Positions 15,438 through 24,062 of a stretch of 36,317 nt of DNA are shown in pieces. The notes under the pieces are model-generated. The model saw only the letters and a program-made list of their open reading frames with translations, ran no database searches and had not been told where the DNA came from. Each line of letters opens with the position of its first letter. Positions within the stretch are counted from its first letter, which is position 1. Position numbers and translations under genes: made by a program. The DNA comes from Bacillota bacterium (lineage in GTDB: Bacteria > Bacillota > Clostridia > Lachnospirales > Cellulosilyticaceae). Location of the stretch: contig JAEWMQ010000039.1 in the NCBI GenBank assembly GCA_023393125.1, positions 1-36,317 of the forward strand, written 5' to 3'.

Positions 15438-16475
15438 TTAACCCTCAGAGGGCAAATACTGTAAAATAGCTGTAGCCGCTTCTTCATCTATAATGAGATA
15501 TCCATCTTGAAGAAGTGACTTTGCAGAGAGAATGGCTTCTGCTTTGCTCTTGCCACCTGCTACTGCAATACGAATAGGAATTTTCTTGGCCATATCTGGT
15601 GCCACACCAATCACCTCTGAAGCATATACAACTTCTCCATCTGCGTTAAAATAATGTCTAAAAGCCTCTGCTACTGCAGCCTTTTTTTCGAGTAAGTCAA
15701 GTACTTCTTGTGGCTCTTTACGATGTTTTGCCATTTTTATGGCATTTCCTATTCCAAATATAATCATATCTGTTTTCGTTAGTTTATGCAATAATTTTTC
15801 TATTTGTGGTTCATTTTTTATTAAGCTAATCGACTGATGGCTCAGGTTATCTGGAATGGTTAAAACTTCATACATTGCACCTAATTTACTTGCTAATTCG
15901 ACGGCAATCGTATTGGCATGAAGCTCTACTCTTTGGCCTACGCTTCCTCTAGCAGGTAGGACATGTAAGTCCTCATACGTTTTTAGGCTTTTAGGCATAT
16001 AGTGCACCATATTCGCCATAGTTGTTCCACCAGTAATTGCTATTGTTGTATGAGCCGTTAGCATTTCTTCTAATAAACTACAAATAGCAAAACCAAGACT
16101 TGTTTTGGTTTCTTCATCTTGTTCTAAATGACCCTTTAAAACAATAACACGTTTTAAACCAAGCTTTTCTTTAATGGCTTCTTCCTGTCTTGTAAGTTCT
16201 TCTAAATAGTGAAGTGGAAGGTATAAAGTATTTAAAATCTCTTCACCTAACTTAGTAATGGTAATGCCTTGCACTGCAACAGTTACTAAGCCATTTTGTG
16301 CTAGCTTATCCACTTCTCCTCTAATCATGCGTTCTGAAAGTGCCAAACAAGTGCTTAGGCTCCTTCTTCCTATTGGACCTTTTTGCATAATGGTTTGCAA
16401 TAAAGTATAACGCATTTTAAATAACTCTATAGCCTCAGGAAGTAACCTTTCTATTGCTACAATCTTATTTTGCAT
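15438..16475 (-). CDS. cggR: Central glycolytic genes regulator CggR (SorC/DeoR type)
   Basis: CggR represses the gap-led glycolytic genes and is released by fructose-1,6-bisphosphate. The protein aligns well with B. subtilis CggR as I remember it: N-terminal helix-turn-helix GRRSLSTCLALSERMIRGEV, then a sugar-phosphate-binding domain with VTGGTT-like AITGGTTMA, LHVLPARGSVG, FGIGNA, YFNADGEVV and IAVAGGKSKAEAI. ATG 16475, preceded by GAGGAG six bases away, gives 345 residues, close to the usual 340. An in-frame GTG at 16526 would place a tandem operator inside the gene and is rejected. It lies directly upstream of gap in the classical order. Confidence 0.93.
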   Translation of the reverse strand: MQNKIVAIERLLPEAIELFKMRYTLLQTIMQKGPIGRRSLSTCLALSERMIRGEVDKLAQNGLVTVAVQGITITKLGEEILNTLYLPLHYLEELTRQEEAIKEKLGLKRVIVLKGHLEQDEETKTSLGFAICSLLEEMLTAHTTIAITGGTTMANMVHYMPKSLKTYEDLHVLPARGSVGQRVELHANTIAVELASKLGAMYEVLTIPDNLSHQSISLIKNEPQIEKLLHKLTKTDMIIFGIGNAIKMAKHRKEPQEVLDLLEKKAAVAEAFRHYFNADGEVVYASEVIGVAPDMAKKIPIRIAVAGGKSKAEAILSAKSLLQDGYLIIDEEAATAILQYLPSEG

Positions 16476-16489
16476 ATCATGCTCCTCGG

Positions 16490-16525
16490 GAACATTTTCG
16501 TCCCATGCTTTAGCTTTTTGTCCCA
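16490..16525 (-). promoter_or_regulatory. CggR-type tandem operator in the cggR leader
   Basis: On the minus strand TGGGAC occurs at 16520-16525 and again at 16500-16505, exactly 20 bases apart. Each is followed by six A-rich bases and a tetramer (CTAA, GTTC). This matches the period and first hexamer of the B. subtilis operator, CGGGAC-N6-TGTC-N4 repeated twice. It lies right at the predicted transcription start, as in B. subtilis. Confidence 0.75.
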
Positions 16526-16532
16526 CACCTTT

Positions 16533-16561
16533 ATTGTATATAAATTCCTGCCATTAATCAA
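16533..16561 (-). promoter_or_regulatory. Promoter of cggR-gap
   Basis: Minus-strand -35 TTGATT (16556-16561), a 17-base spacer and -10 TACAAT (16533-16538). The predicted start near 16526 abuts the tandem operator. Confidence 0.75.
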
Positions 16562-16693
16562 TCTTTTTATGCTATATTTTTATTTTTTTTATAAAACCCA
16601 CCTATGATTAACATTACTTACCAATTCTAGTTATTTCAAGACTTATCTTATGTTCACTCATTAGGTAATCTCACTATAACTAGCATGATCGGG

Positions 16694-16740
16694 TGCAAAT
16701 AAAAAAGATGTCTATTTTCATAGACACCTTTTTATTTGCA
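16694..16740 (-). terminator. Long bidirectional-looking terminator after the first Na/Pi cotransporter
   Basis: TGCAAATAAAAA/TTTTTATTTGCA (12 bp) encloses TGTCTAT/ATAGACA (7 bp) around the loop TTTC. The minus-strand inner hairpin is followed by TTTTTTATTTGC. It lies 17 bases past the gene's stop and isolates it from cggR. Confidence 0.9.
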
Positions 16741-16756
16741 TACATCTATTTACTAC

Positions 16757-18445
16757 TTATGCAATAGGGTGAAGATTCATATCTTCTGTTGTTAATGACT
16801 TATTCTCATCTAAAATAGTTTGTGCAATATTAGATGCGTGGTCTGAAATACGCTCAACGTTGCTAATCGTATCTAAGAACACAATACCAGCTAAAGAATC
16901 ACAAGTATTAGCTGCTAAACGTTTCATATGGCGAGAACGTAATTTAGCTTCCATAGCATCTACTTTTTCTTCTAATGGTAAAGCATTCTTTGCAATGGTT
17001 TTATCTCCAAACTCATAAGCTTGCAGTGATAACTCAAAACATTTAATAGCTGTATCTGTAATGTCTTTAAGTTCATCAATTGCCGCTTTAGAGAAATTTA
17101 AATCTTTTTCAATTAATGTTTGTGCAAGTTCTGCAATATTTTCTGCATGATCACCAACACGTTCAATATCACTTACAGTGTGGAATAAACCTGTAATGGT
17201 TGTATGCTCATGTTCAGAAAGAGATACATTACTTAATTTAACTAAATAATGATTAATACCGTGTTGTAATTGGTTAATGATTTTCTCACGTTCAAATACT
17301 TCTTGTATTTTCTTCTCATTTCTTTCAAATAGTGCTTCTATTGCTACTTTTGCATTTTGTTCTGCAATATTACCCATGCGAACTACTTCTTTAACTGCAT
17401 TTTCTACAGCAAAGGTTGGTGTTTCTAAAATACGTTCATCTAGATGTTGAAGTTCACCTTCTTCAGCTGCGTCATTACCTGGTATAATGCGCTCTGCTAA
17501 ATATACGAGTACACTTGCAAATGGGAATAATAATAAAGTATTAAGCACATTAAATACCGTATGAACTATACTAATATGTGTTACCTCAATGCTTACAGAA
17601 CCTAATTCTGGTGCCACAAATTTAAAGCCTATAAGGACTATAATAGCAAAGAGAAGTGATCCTAATAGATTAAATAGGAAGTGGATTGTTGCAGCTCTTT
17701 TAGCATTTTTACTAGCACCAATACTAGAAAGGATAGCTGTGATACAAGTTCCTATATTTTGCCCTAGAATAATGTAAATAGCTGAATCCCAAGGTACAAG
17801 GGCAGCTGTTGCTAACGCTTGCAGAATACCAACTGAAGCTGAAGAGCTTTGGATAACTGCTGTTACAAGAGCACCTGTCAAAATACCTAATAAAGGATTT
17901 TTACCTAATATGATAAAGGCGTTTTTAATTTCTGATAATCCACTAAGTGGTTTAGCCGCATCACTCATCATATCAAGTCCAAGGAATAATGCACCAAATC
18001 CAAAAACAATTTGACCAATATGTTTGACGCTTTGTTTTTTCGCAAAAATTGTCATAATGACACCGATAACAATACAAATTGGAGCTAGCACAGACGGTTT
18101 TAAGAAACTTGTCCATTCGCCTAAAGAAACAATCCATGCAGTAACAGTTGTTCCTATATTAGCTCCCATAATAACACCTACAGCTTGTTTAAGAGACATT
18201 AAACCTGCGTTAACAAATCCAACGACCATAACCGTAGTAGCTGATGAACTTTGTATCAGTGCTGTAACACCTGCACCTACTAATACGCCTAATAAACGAT
18301 TATTAGTAAGGACTCCTAACAAGTTCTTCATTTTGCTACCAGCTGCTTTTTGTAGGCCTTCTCCCATATACTCCATACCGAAGATAAATAATCCGAAGCC
18401 TCCTAAGAAGCCTAGGGCCACATTAAGCCAGTTTATATCATTCAT
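16757..18445 (-). CDS. Na+/phosphate cotransporter with C-terminal PhoU domain (copy 1)
   Basis: This membrane protein of the NptA/YjbB Na/Pi-cotransporter II family couples phosphate movement to sodium. The first 330 or so residues hold the two inverted repeats with the signature QSSSATT and QSSSAS motifs. Residues from about 350 to the end form a soluble helical PhoU-like domain with two SDIERVGDHA/SNVERISDHA motifs. Length, 562 residues, is normal for the fused form. Of two adjacent ATGs, 18445 has better spacing from GGGAGG. It is a close tandem paralogue of the next gene. Direction of phosphate transport, import or efflux, is not decided by sequence. Confidence 0.9.
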   Translation of the reverse strand: MNDINWLNVALGFLGGFGLFIFGMEYMGEGLQKAAGSKMKNLLGVLTNNRLLGVLVGAGVTALIQSSSATTVMVVGFVNAGLMSLKQAVGVIMGANIGTTVTAWIVSLGEWTSFLKPSVLAPICIVIGVIMTIFAKKQSVKHIGQIVFGFGALFLGLDMMSDAAKPLSGLSEIKNAFIILGKNPLLGILTGALVTAVIQSSSASVGILQALATAALVPWDSAIYIILGQNIGTCITAILSSIGASKNAKRAATIHFLFNLLGSLLFAIIVLIGFKFVAPELGSVSIEVTHISIVHTVFNVLNTLLLFPFASVLVYLAERIIPGNDAAEEGELQHLDERILETPTFAVENAVKEVVRMGNIAEQNAKVAIEALFERNEKKIQEVFEREKIINQLQHGINHYLVKLSNVSLSEHEHTTITGLFHTVSDIERVGDHAENIAELAQTLIEKDLNFSKAAIDELKDITDTAIKCFELSLQAYEFGDKTIAKNALPLEEKVDAMEAKLRSRHMKRLAANTCDSLAGIVFLDTISNVERISDHASNIAQTILDENKSLTTEDMNLHPIA

Positions 18446-18480
18446 CATTATCCTCCCAAGGTTGTTTTACATTCAGACTC

Positions 18481-18509
18481 ATTTTATCATTATATTTTTT
18501 GATAAACAA
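18481..18509 (-). promoter_or_regulatory. Promoter of Na/Pi cotransporter copy 1
   Basis: Minus-strand -35 TTGTTT (18504-18509), a 17-base spacer and -10 TAAAAT (18481-18486), about 36 bases before the start codon. The two cotransporters are therefore probably independent transcripts. Confidence 0.6.
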
Positions 18510-18662
18510 GTTCTATTTTAGATTTCACAAAGAAATTCTTTTCTAATTTTTTCGACTTTTTTCTGGTTTTCTTATAGCATTTATATTATTATATTTTCTA
18601 AAAAAGCATTCTTTTCTTGATTTAAAAGGCTTTCACTTCATTGAATAGTTAATTATTTTCAA

Positions 18663-18704
18663 AAAAAGAGCTATTTGCCTTTCATCTAAGCAATAGCTCT
18701 TTTT
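18663..18704 (-). terminator. Terminator of Na/Pi cotransporter copy 2
   Basis: AAAAAGAGCTAT...TGC (18663-18678) pairs with GCAATAGCTCTTTTT (18690-18704), with one bulged T. It lies 21 bases past the stop of copy 2. Confidence 0.9.
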
Positions 18705-18724
18705 GTCTATTTTTAATAAGTTTT

Positions 18725-20392
18725 CTATTCTTCGCTTGTTAAAATTCTATTCTCATCCAGAATGAGCATGGCTATGTTAGAGGCATGATCTGAAATACGC
18801 TCTACATTACTAATCATATCTAAAAAAAGGATACCAGCTAAAGGATCACAGCTATTTTCTGCTAATCTCTTCATATGTCTCGATCTTAGTTTCTCTTCTA
18901 ATTTATCTACTTGCATTTCTAAAGGCAAAACTTGTTGTGCTTCGTTTTTATCACCTAATTCATAAGCTCTAATTGCCCGTTCAAAGCAATTTAAGGCAGT
19001 AGATGAAATATCTCGTAATTCTTTTTGAGCTTGCTCAGAAAATTTAAGGCCTTGCTCTTTAAAACTAACTGCTAATTCAGCAATATTATCAGCATGGTCA
19101 CCTACTCGTTCAATATCACTTACCATATGAAAAAGCCCTGTTATGGTAAGTTGTTCTTTGTCTGAAAGTGCAACATTGCTTAATTTCACAAGATAAGCAT
19201 TAATACCTTGTTGCATGGCATTAATACTTCTTTCTCTTTCAAATACCTCTTGCATCTTTTTTTCATTGCCTTCAAAGAGTGCCTTTACTGCTGTATCTAC
19301 ATTATGAGCTACAATATTTCCCATTCGAATGACTTCTTTAGCTGCATTTTCAATAGCAAATGCTGGTGTTCCTAAGATACGTTCATCTAAGTGCTGTAAG
19401 CCCTCTTCTGATTTCTTTTCTTTTCCTTTAATTAAGTGTTCTGCAAGGTATACCAATGTTCCTGCAAAAGGAAATAAAATAAGTGTATTAAGGACGTTAA
19501 AGCTGGTATGAACAATACTAATATCCGTAACGTTAATCAGTATATTTTGATACTGCGGTACTACAACCTTAAATGCAATAATCGCTATAATCATAAAAAT
19601 GATAGAGCCTATAAAGTTAAATAAAAAATGAATGAAGGCCGCACGCTTGGCATTAATCCCTGCACCTATACTAGATAAAAGGGCTGTTACACAGGTCCCA
19701 ATGTTTTGTCCTAATATAATATAAATAGCAGAACTCCAAGGTACAAGTCCTGCAAGAGCTAAGGCTTGAAGAATCCCAACTGAGGCTGATGAACTTTGAA
19801 TAACAGCGGTTACTAGGGCACCTGTTAAAACACCTAATAAAGGATTACTCCCAAGCACCACAAACAAGTTACGTACGCTCTCTAAACCACTCAGTGGTTT
19901 AGCTGCACCACTCATCATGTCTAGTCCTAGAAATAAGCCACCAAACCCAAATAAAACTTGTCCTATAGATCTTGCCTGAGACTTCTTAGCAAACATGATT
20001 AAACCAACACCAGCAACAATAAAAATAGGAGCTAGTACCGAAGGCTTTAAAAATTTAGTCCACTCTCCTAGAGAGACAATCCATGCTGTTACTGTAGTTC
20101 CTATATTAGCCCCCATAATAACACCTACAGCCTGTGTTAAGGACATAAGCCCTGCATTTACGAAACCAACAACCATGACTGTAGTAGCCGATGAGCTCTG
20201 TATAAGCGCTGTCACACCCGCTCCTACAAGAACTCCTAATAAGCGATTACTTGTCAGTACACCTAGCAAATTTTTCATTTTACTGCCAGCTGCCTTCTGT
20301 AATCCTTCTCCCATAAACTCCATTCCAAATAGAAAGAGACCAAAGCCTCCTAAAAAGTTCAAAATTAATTCTAGCCAATTTATTTCTGCCAT
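18725..20392 (-). CDS. Na+/phosphate cotransporter with C-terminal PhoU domain (copy 2)
   Basis: A 555-residue paralogue of the next gene downstream, with the same architecture: hydrophobic Na/Pi-cotransporter repeats with QSSSATT and QSSSAS, then a PhoU-like domain with VSDIERVGDHADN and SNVERISDHASN. Long stretches are identical between copies, for example the 20 residues from GEGLQKAAGS onward, while the loop around residues 255-345 and parts of the PhoU domain differ. CGGAGG precedes ATG 20392. It has its own terminator. The pair probably arose by tandem duplication and may differ in regulation or affinity, which is inference. Confidence 0.9.
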   Translation of the reverse strand: MAEINWLELILNFLGGFGLFLFGMEFMGEGLQKAAGSKMKNLLGVLTSNRLLGVLVGAGVTALIQSSSATTVMVVGFVNAGLMSLTQAVGVIMGANIGTTVTAWIVSLGEWTKFLKPSVLAPIFIVAGVGLIMFAKKSQARSIGQVLFGFGGLFLGLDMMSGAAKPLSGLESVRNLFVVLGSNPLLGVLTGALVTAVIQSSSASVGILQALALAGLVPWSSAIYIILGQNIGTCVTALLSSIGAGINAKRAAFIHFLFNFIGSIIFMIIAIIAFKVVVPQYQNILINVTDISIVHTSFNVLNTLILFPFAGTLVYLAEHLIKGKEKKSEEGLQHLDERILGTPAFAIENAAKEVIRMGNIVAHNVDTAVKALFEGNEKKMQEVFERERSINAMQQGINAYLVKLSNVALSDKEQLTITGLFHMVSDIERVGDHADNIAELAVSFKEQGLKFSEQAQKELRDISSTALNCFERAIRAYELGDKNEAQQVLPLEMQVDKLEEKLRSRHMKRLAENSCDPLAGILFLDMISNVERISDHASNIAMLILDENRILTSEE

Positions 20393-20482
20393 ATGAATCC
20401 TCCGGTTAAATATGATTTATAGTTAATATTTCACATCCGGAATTTTTTATAACCTTTTCTTTAAAATAAATAGGAAAACAAA

Positions 20483-20530
20483 AAAACAAGTAACAAATAG
20501 GATTATTCTTTTCCTTTTGTTACTTGTTTT
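20483..20530 (-). terminator. Terminator of the isc-mnmA operon
   Basis: AAAACAAGTAAC (20483-20494) pairs perfectly with GTTACTTGTTTT (20519-20530); A/G-rich and T/C-rich inner bases extend the stem. It lies 29 bases past mnmA. Confidence 0.85.
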
Positions 20531-20558
20531 AGTATTTTATATTAAACTACTTTTTTAT

Positions 20559-21641
20559 TTATAAAATAGTTCCTCCACCAATCAGCTTGTTCCCATCATA
20601 AAGTACAAGTGCTTGTCCTGGTGTAATAGCGCGTTGTTTCTCATCAAAAGTACACATAATCGTATCTTCATCTATCATCTTAATGGTACAAGGCTGAGCA
20701 ACTTGATTATATCTAATCTTACCTAAGCAGTGCATTTCACCTTCTAAATGATCAAATGGCATAAAGTTCACCTTATTAGCTGTTACAGTTGTATCAAATA
20801 GATCTTCATTGTCAGCAATAACGACTTCATTTGTCTTTTGATTAATTCGTTGAACAAACCCAGGTTTACCTAAAGATAACCCAAGGCCCTTTCTTTGACC
20901 AATAGTATAGTGAATAATACCTTTATGCTTACCTAATACTTTACCATTTTTATCAACAAAGTTACCTGCCACTGGTTTTTTACCAGTCTCTTCTTCGATA
21001 TATTTGGCATAATTATTATCTGGCACAAAACAAATTTCTTGGCTATCTGGTTTGGTAGCTACAGCAAGTCCAATTTCCTTGGCAATCGCTCTTACTTCAT
21101 CCTTTGTATAATCTCCTAAAGGCATTAAAGTATGTGCTAATTGATGCTGTGTTAAGTTATAAAGTGCATAAGTTTGATCTTTTGCTAAACTTTTAGATTG
21201 TTTTAAACTATAACGTCCTGTTTCTTCATCTTTAATGACCCTAGCATAATGACCTGTTGCAATATAATCTGCTCCTATTTGAAGAGCCTTTTGTAACATA
21301 GATTCCCACTTTACATAACGATTACATGCAATACAAGGATTAGGTGTACGTGCATTTTGATATTCATCTAAAAAATAATCAATAACATGCTTTCTAAAAT
21401 CACTTCTAAAGTTGACTACATAGTGAGGTATGTCAAGTTTTTGGCAAACACGTCTTGCATCGTCTACTGCTGAAAGGCCACAGCAACCGCCATCACTATC
21501 TTCAGGTGCCCCTTCTTGCCAGATCTGCATAGTCATTCCAATTACTTCATAGCCTTGCTCTTTTAAAAGATAAGCTGTAACAGAGCTATCTACGCCCCCT
21601 GACATACCTACTACTACTTTTTTCTTAGTCGTTTCACTCAT
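20559..21641 (-). CDS. mnmA: tRNA-specific 2-thiouridylase
   Basis: MnmA makes 2-thiouridine at the wobble base (U34) of tRNAs for Lys, Glu and Gln, using ATP and sulfur relayed from IscS. The 360-residue protein has the PP-loop SGGVDSS (14-20), the catalytic cysteine C103 in NPCIACN, the sulfur-accepting C204 in SQEICFV, GHYAR, and a C-terminal beta-barrel with TIGQRKGLG and PGQALV. ATG 21641 shares one base with the iscU stop (TAATG), indicating translational coupling; an in-frame TTG three codons upstream is unlikely. Its place behind iscS and iscU fits its need for IscS sulfur. Confidence 0.95.
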   Translation of the reverse strand: MSETTKKKVVVGMSGGVDSSVTAYLLKEQGYEVIGMTMQIWQEGAPEDSDGGCCGLSAVDDARRVCQKLDIPHYVVNFRSDFRKHVIDYFLDEYQNARTPNPCIACNRYVKWESMLQKALQIGADYIATGHYARVIKDEETGRYSLKQSKSLAKDQTYALYNLTQHQLAHTLMPLGDYTKDEVRAIAKEIGLAVATKPDSQEICFVPDNNYAKYIEEETGKKPVAGNFVDKNGKVLGKHKGIIHYTIGQRKGLGLSLGKPGFVQRINQKTNEVVIADNEDLFDTTVTANKVNFMPFDHLEGEMHCLGKIRYNQVAQPCTIKMIDEDTIMCTFDEKQRAITPGQALVLYDGNKLIGGGTIL

Positions 21642-22099
21642 TAGCAGCAACCAGAACCTTCTTCGTGATCATGGTCGTGATGGTCATGTTCATGCACATC
21701 TTCTACTGGTTCTTTTAAACCTTCAATTGTAATATTATTCTTTTTCGCATAATCCCAAAGTGCTGCGTGAAGTGATTCTTCTGCAAGTAATGAACAGTGC
21801 ATTTTCACTGGTGGAAGACCATCAAGTGCTTCTGCTACTGATTTATTTGTGATTTTTAAAGCTTCTTCGATTGTTTTACCAATAACAAGTTCTGTTGCCA
21901 TTGAACTTGTTGCTACAGCAGCTCCGCAACCAAATGTTTTAAATTTAGCATCTTTAATAATACCATCTTCTATTTGAAGATATACTTTCATAATATCCCC
22001 ACATTTTGCATTTCCTACTGTACCAACACCACTAGCATTTTCAATTTCACCAACATTTCTTGGATTCATAAAATGATCCATAACTTTTTCACTATACAT
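21641..22099 (-). CDS. iscU: Fe-S scaffold protein IscU/NifU-like with a His-rich tail
   Basis: IscU is the scaffold on which Fe-S clusters are built from IscS sulfur. The three ligand cysteines are C33 (AKCGD), C58 (FGCGAA) and C102 (MHCSLLAEE), with D35 and H101 beside them. ATG 22099, preceded by GAGG at good spacing, gives 152 residues; an in-frame GTG three codons upstream overlaps the ribosome-binding site. The last 20 or so residues are unusual: six histidines alternating with acidic residues (136-145), then GSGCC, resembling a metal-binding tail. Classical E. coli IscU ends near residue 128. It lies between iscS and mnmA. Confidence 0.93.
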   Translation of the reverse strand: MYSEKVMDHFMNPRNVGEIENASGVGTVGNAKCGDIMKVYLQIEDGIIKDAKFKTFGCGAAVATSSMATELVIGKTIEEALKITNKSVAEALDGLPPVKMHCSLLAEESLHAALWDYAKKNNITIEGLKEPVEDVHEHDHHDHDHEEGSGCC

Positions 22100-22149
22100 A
22101 TATTTCACCTCATCATTAATGTTTAAGTTTTACTGCTTATTAATTAGTC

Positions 22150-23322
22150 TTATTTATTTTTAACTTGCTCCCATAATGGAGACATATCTCTCATTCTTTG
22201 AACGATTGCTGGCATCTTTTCAAGCACAACATCAATCTCTTCCTCTGTTGTTTGTGTGCCTAAAGTAAATCTAATAGAACCATGCGCTTTTTCATGTGGA
22301 ATACCTAAAGCTAGAAGTACATGAGAAGGGTCAAGAGAACCAGATGTACAAGCTGATCCACTAGAAGCAGCAATACCATTCATATCTAATAAAAGTAAAA
22401 GAGACTCACCTTCTACATATTCTACCCCGATGTTAGCATTATTAGCTAAACGTTTTGTTGGATGTCCATTTAGTTTACAATAAGGAATAGATTCTAATAA
22501 ACCTTTAATAAGCTTATCACGAAGCATTGTCATTTTTTCAACTTTAGCATCAAAGTCTACATAAGTTAACTCTATTGCTTTAGCAAGCCCTACAATACCT
22601 GGTACATTTTCAGTTCCTGCACGGCGTCCTCTTTCTTGACCACCACCATGGATTAAGTTTTCAAGTTTAAGGCCTCTTCTAATATATAAGACACCCATCC
22701 CTTTTGGTCCATTAATTTTGTGTCCTGATAAAGAAAGCAAATCAATATTTTGATCTTTTACATCAATTCTCACTTGACCTACGGCTTGCACAGCATCTGT
22801 ATGGAAAGGTATTTTATGTGCCTTAGCAACCACGCCAATTTCTTTGATTGGCATAATTGTACCAATTTCATTATTAGCATACATAATACTAATGAGAATA
22901 GTTGTATCTTTAATAGCTGCTTCTACTGCTTCTGGACTTACTAAACCATTTTCATCTACATCTAGATAAGTTACTTCATAGCCTTGCTTTTCTAAATATT
23001 CACAAGTATGAAGTACTGCATGATGCTCAATTTTAGTAGTGATAATATGATTACCTTTACTTTTATGAGCTTCTGCAATTCCTTTAATAGCCCAGTTATC
23101 TGCTTCTGAGCCCCCACTAGTAAAGAAGATTTCATTTGTTTGTGCACCAATATATTTAGCAATTGTCTCTCTTGATTCATCAAGAGCTTTTTTATTCATT
23201 TGAGCAATTTGATAAACACTAGATGGATTACCAAAACTTTCTGTAAAATAAGGAAGCATTTCTTCAACCACTTCTTTGCGTACAGGGGTTGTTGCTGCAT
23301 TATCAAGATATATTTTATTCAT
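22150..23322 (-). CDS. iscS: Cysteine desulfurase (IscS/NifS type)
   Basis: This PLP enzyme takes sulfur from cysteine for Fe-S clusters and tRNA thiolation. ATG 23322, preceded by GGGAGG, gives 390 residues; the in-frame ATG 15 bases upstream contains the ribosome-binding site. Visible motifs are YLDNAATTP at the N-terminus, TSGGSEADNWAI, the EHHAV His that stacks on PLP, the Schiff-base lysine K202 in SLSGHK, the GGGQERGRRAGTEN loop, and the active-site cysteine C325 in SSGSACTSG. The long loop around that cysteine marks the class I NifS/IscS form. It follows iscR by 23 bases. Confidence 0.96.
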   Translation of the reverse strand: MNKIYLDNAATTPVRKEVVEEMLPYFTESFGNPSSVYQIAQMNKKALDESRETIAKYIGAQTNEIFFTSGGSEADNWAIKGIAEAHKSKGNHIITTKIEHHAVLHTCEYLEKQGYEVTYLDVDENGLVSPEAVEAAIKDTTILISIMYANNEIGTIMPIKEIGVVAKAHKIPFHTDAVQAVGQVRIDVKDQNIDLLSLSGHKINGPKGMGVLYIRRGLKLENLIHGGGQERGRRAGTENVPGIVGLAKAIELTYVDFDAKVEKMTMLRDKLIKGLLESIPYCKLNGHPTKRLANNANIGVEYVEGESLLLLLDMNGIAASSGSACTSGSLDPSHVLLALGIPHEKAHGSIRFTLGTQTTEEEIDVVLEKMPAIVQRMRDMSPLWEQVKNK

Positions 23323-23345
23323 TTTGTAACCTCCCATAAGTCCTT

Positions 23346-23795
23346 TTAAATATAATAACTTTGTGCTGCATTTTCATTAATTTTTTCATAATCAGCCATG
23401 AGTTGGTCCAAAGTGATATTATCAACGACACGGTCAATACTATCCCTAATCTTCTCCCAAACTGGTTTAGTGACACATTTGCCATCTAAAAAGCAATGTG
23501 TATCACCTTCTTTACAAGTACAATCCGTAGGAGCTAAGGAACCTTCTAGGGCTCTTAAAATCTCTCCAATTGTAATGTCTTGTGGTGCTTTAGCTAAAGC
23601 ATAGCCACCCTGGGCACCTCTTTGGCTAATGACTAATTTATTTTTCTTAAGGAGTGCCATAAGCTGCTCCAAATAGTTTTCTGACATTGAAAGTCTCTCA
23701 GCTATACTTTTAAGAGATATGTGTTTTTCCTTTGAATATACACCTAAATCCACCATAGCTTGAAGACCGTATCTCCCTTTTGTGGATAATTTCAT
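23346..23795 (-). CDS. iscR: Rrf2-family Fe-S regulator IscR
   Basis: This 149-residue transcription factor has an Rrf2 winged helix starting MKLSTKGRYGLQAM, a recognition region SMSENYLEQLMALLKK, and four cysteines at 92, 94, 101 and 107 (DCTC, HCFLDGKC). Three such cysteines normally bind a [2Fe-2S] cluster that reports Fe-S status. GGAGGTGGGGAG lies directly before the ATG. It is the first gene of iscR-iscS-iscU-mnmA, and symmetrical CTAGGAAT-like sites in its promoter suggest autoregulation. A CymR-like cysteine regulator is the alternative, but the cysteine cluster and gene order favour IscR. Confidence 0.9.
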   Translation of the reverse strand: MKLSTKGRYGLQAMVDLGVYSKEKHISLKSIAERLSMSENYLEQLMALLKKNKLVISQRGAQGGYALAKAPQDITIGEILRALEGSLAPTDCTCKEGDTHCFLDGKCVTKPVWEKIRDSIDRVVDNITLDQLMADYEKINENAAQSYYI

Positions 23796-23823
23796 CTCCC
23801 CACCTCCATTCCCTACCTTACTA

Positions 23824-23870
23824 CTAGGAATTATATTCCCTAGCTTATCACTAGGAATTTAATTTGTCAA
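23824..23870 (-). promoter_or_regulatory. isc promoter with repeated ATTCCTAG operator elements
   Basis: Minus-strand -35 TTGACA (23865-23870), a 17-base spacer and a weak -10 TAAGCT (23842-23847). A CTAGGAAT/ATTCCCTAG inverted repeat covers 23824-23843, and another half-site CTAGGAAT begins at 23851, inside the spacer. These flank and overlap the -10, as expected for Rrf2 repression. Confidence 0.6.
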
Positions 23871-23940
23871 TACTATACTGCTATGGAAATCACTTTTATA
23901 TGAAATTTTTTTCTCATTTTTACATACTAATTAACATACA

Positions 23941-23980
23941 AAAATCACGTTCCTTATTTATTGTTAAGGAACGTGATTTT
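23941..23980 (-). terminator. Strong hairpin, probably a bidirectional terminator
   Basis: AAAATCACGTTCCTT (23941-23955) pairs perfectly with AAGGAACGTGATTTT (23966-23980) around a 10-base loop. The minus tail is TTTTTG and the plus tail TTTTC. It can insulate the isc promoter from nagZ read-through. Confidence 0.8.
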
Positions 23981-24062
23981 CTAATATTTATAGTTATAAT
24001 AACAAACTGATTAGCATATATTTTAGAATAGTTTAACAGATTAGATATTTATATCTTTAAAT

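Noticed and set aside
18024..18521. Plus-strand 165-codon frame (and a similar one at 19995-20396)
   Set aside because: The two are antisense to the same conserved region of the tandem cotransporters, so their similarity to each other only reflects the paralogy on the other strand.
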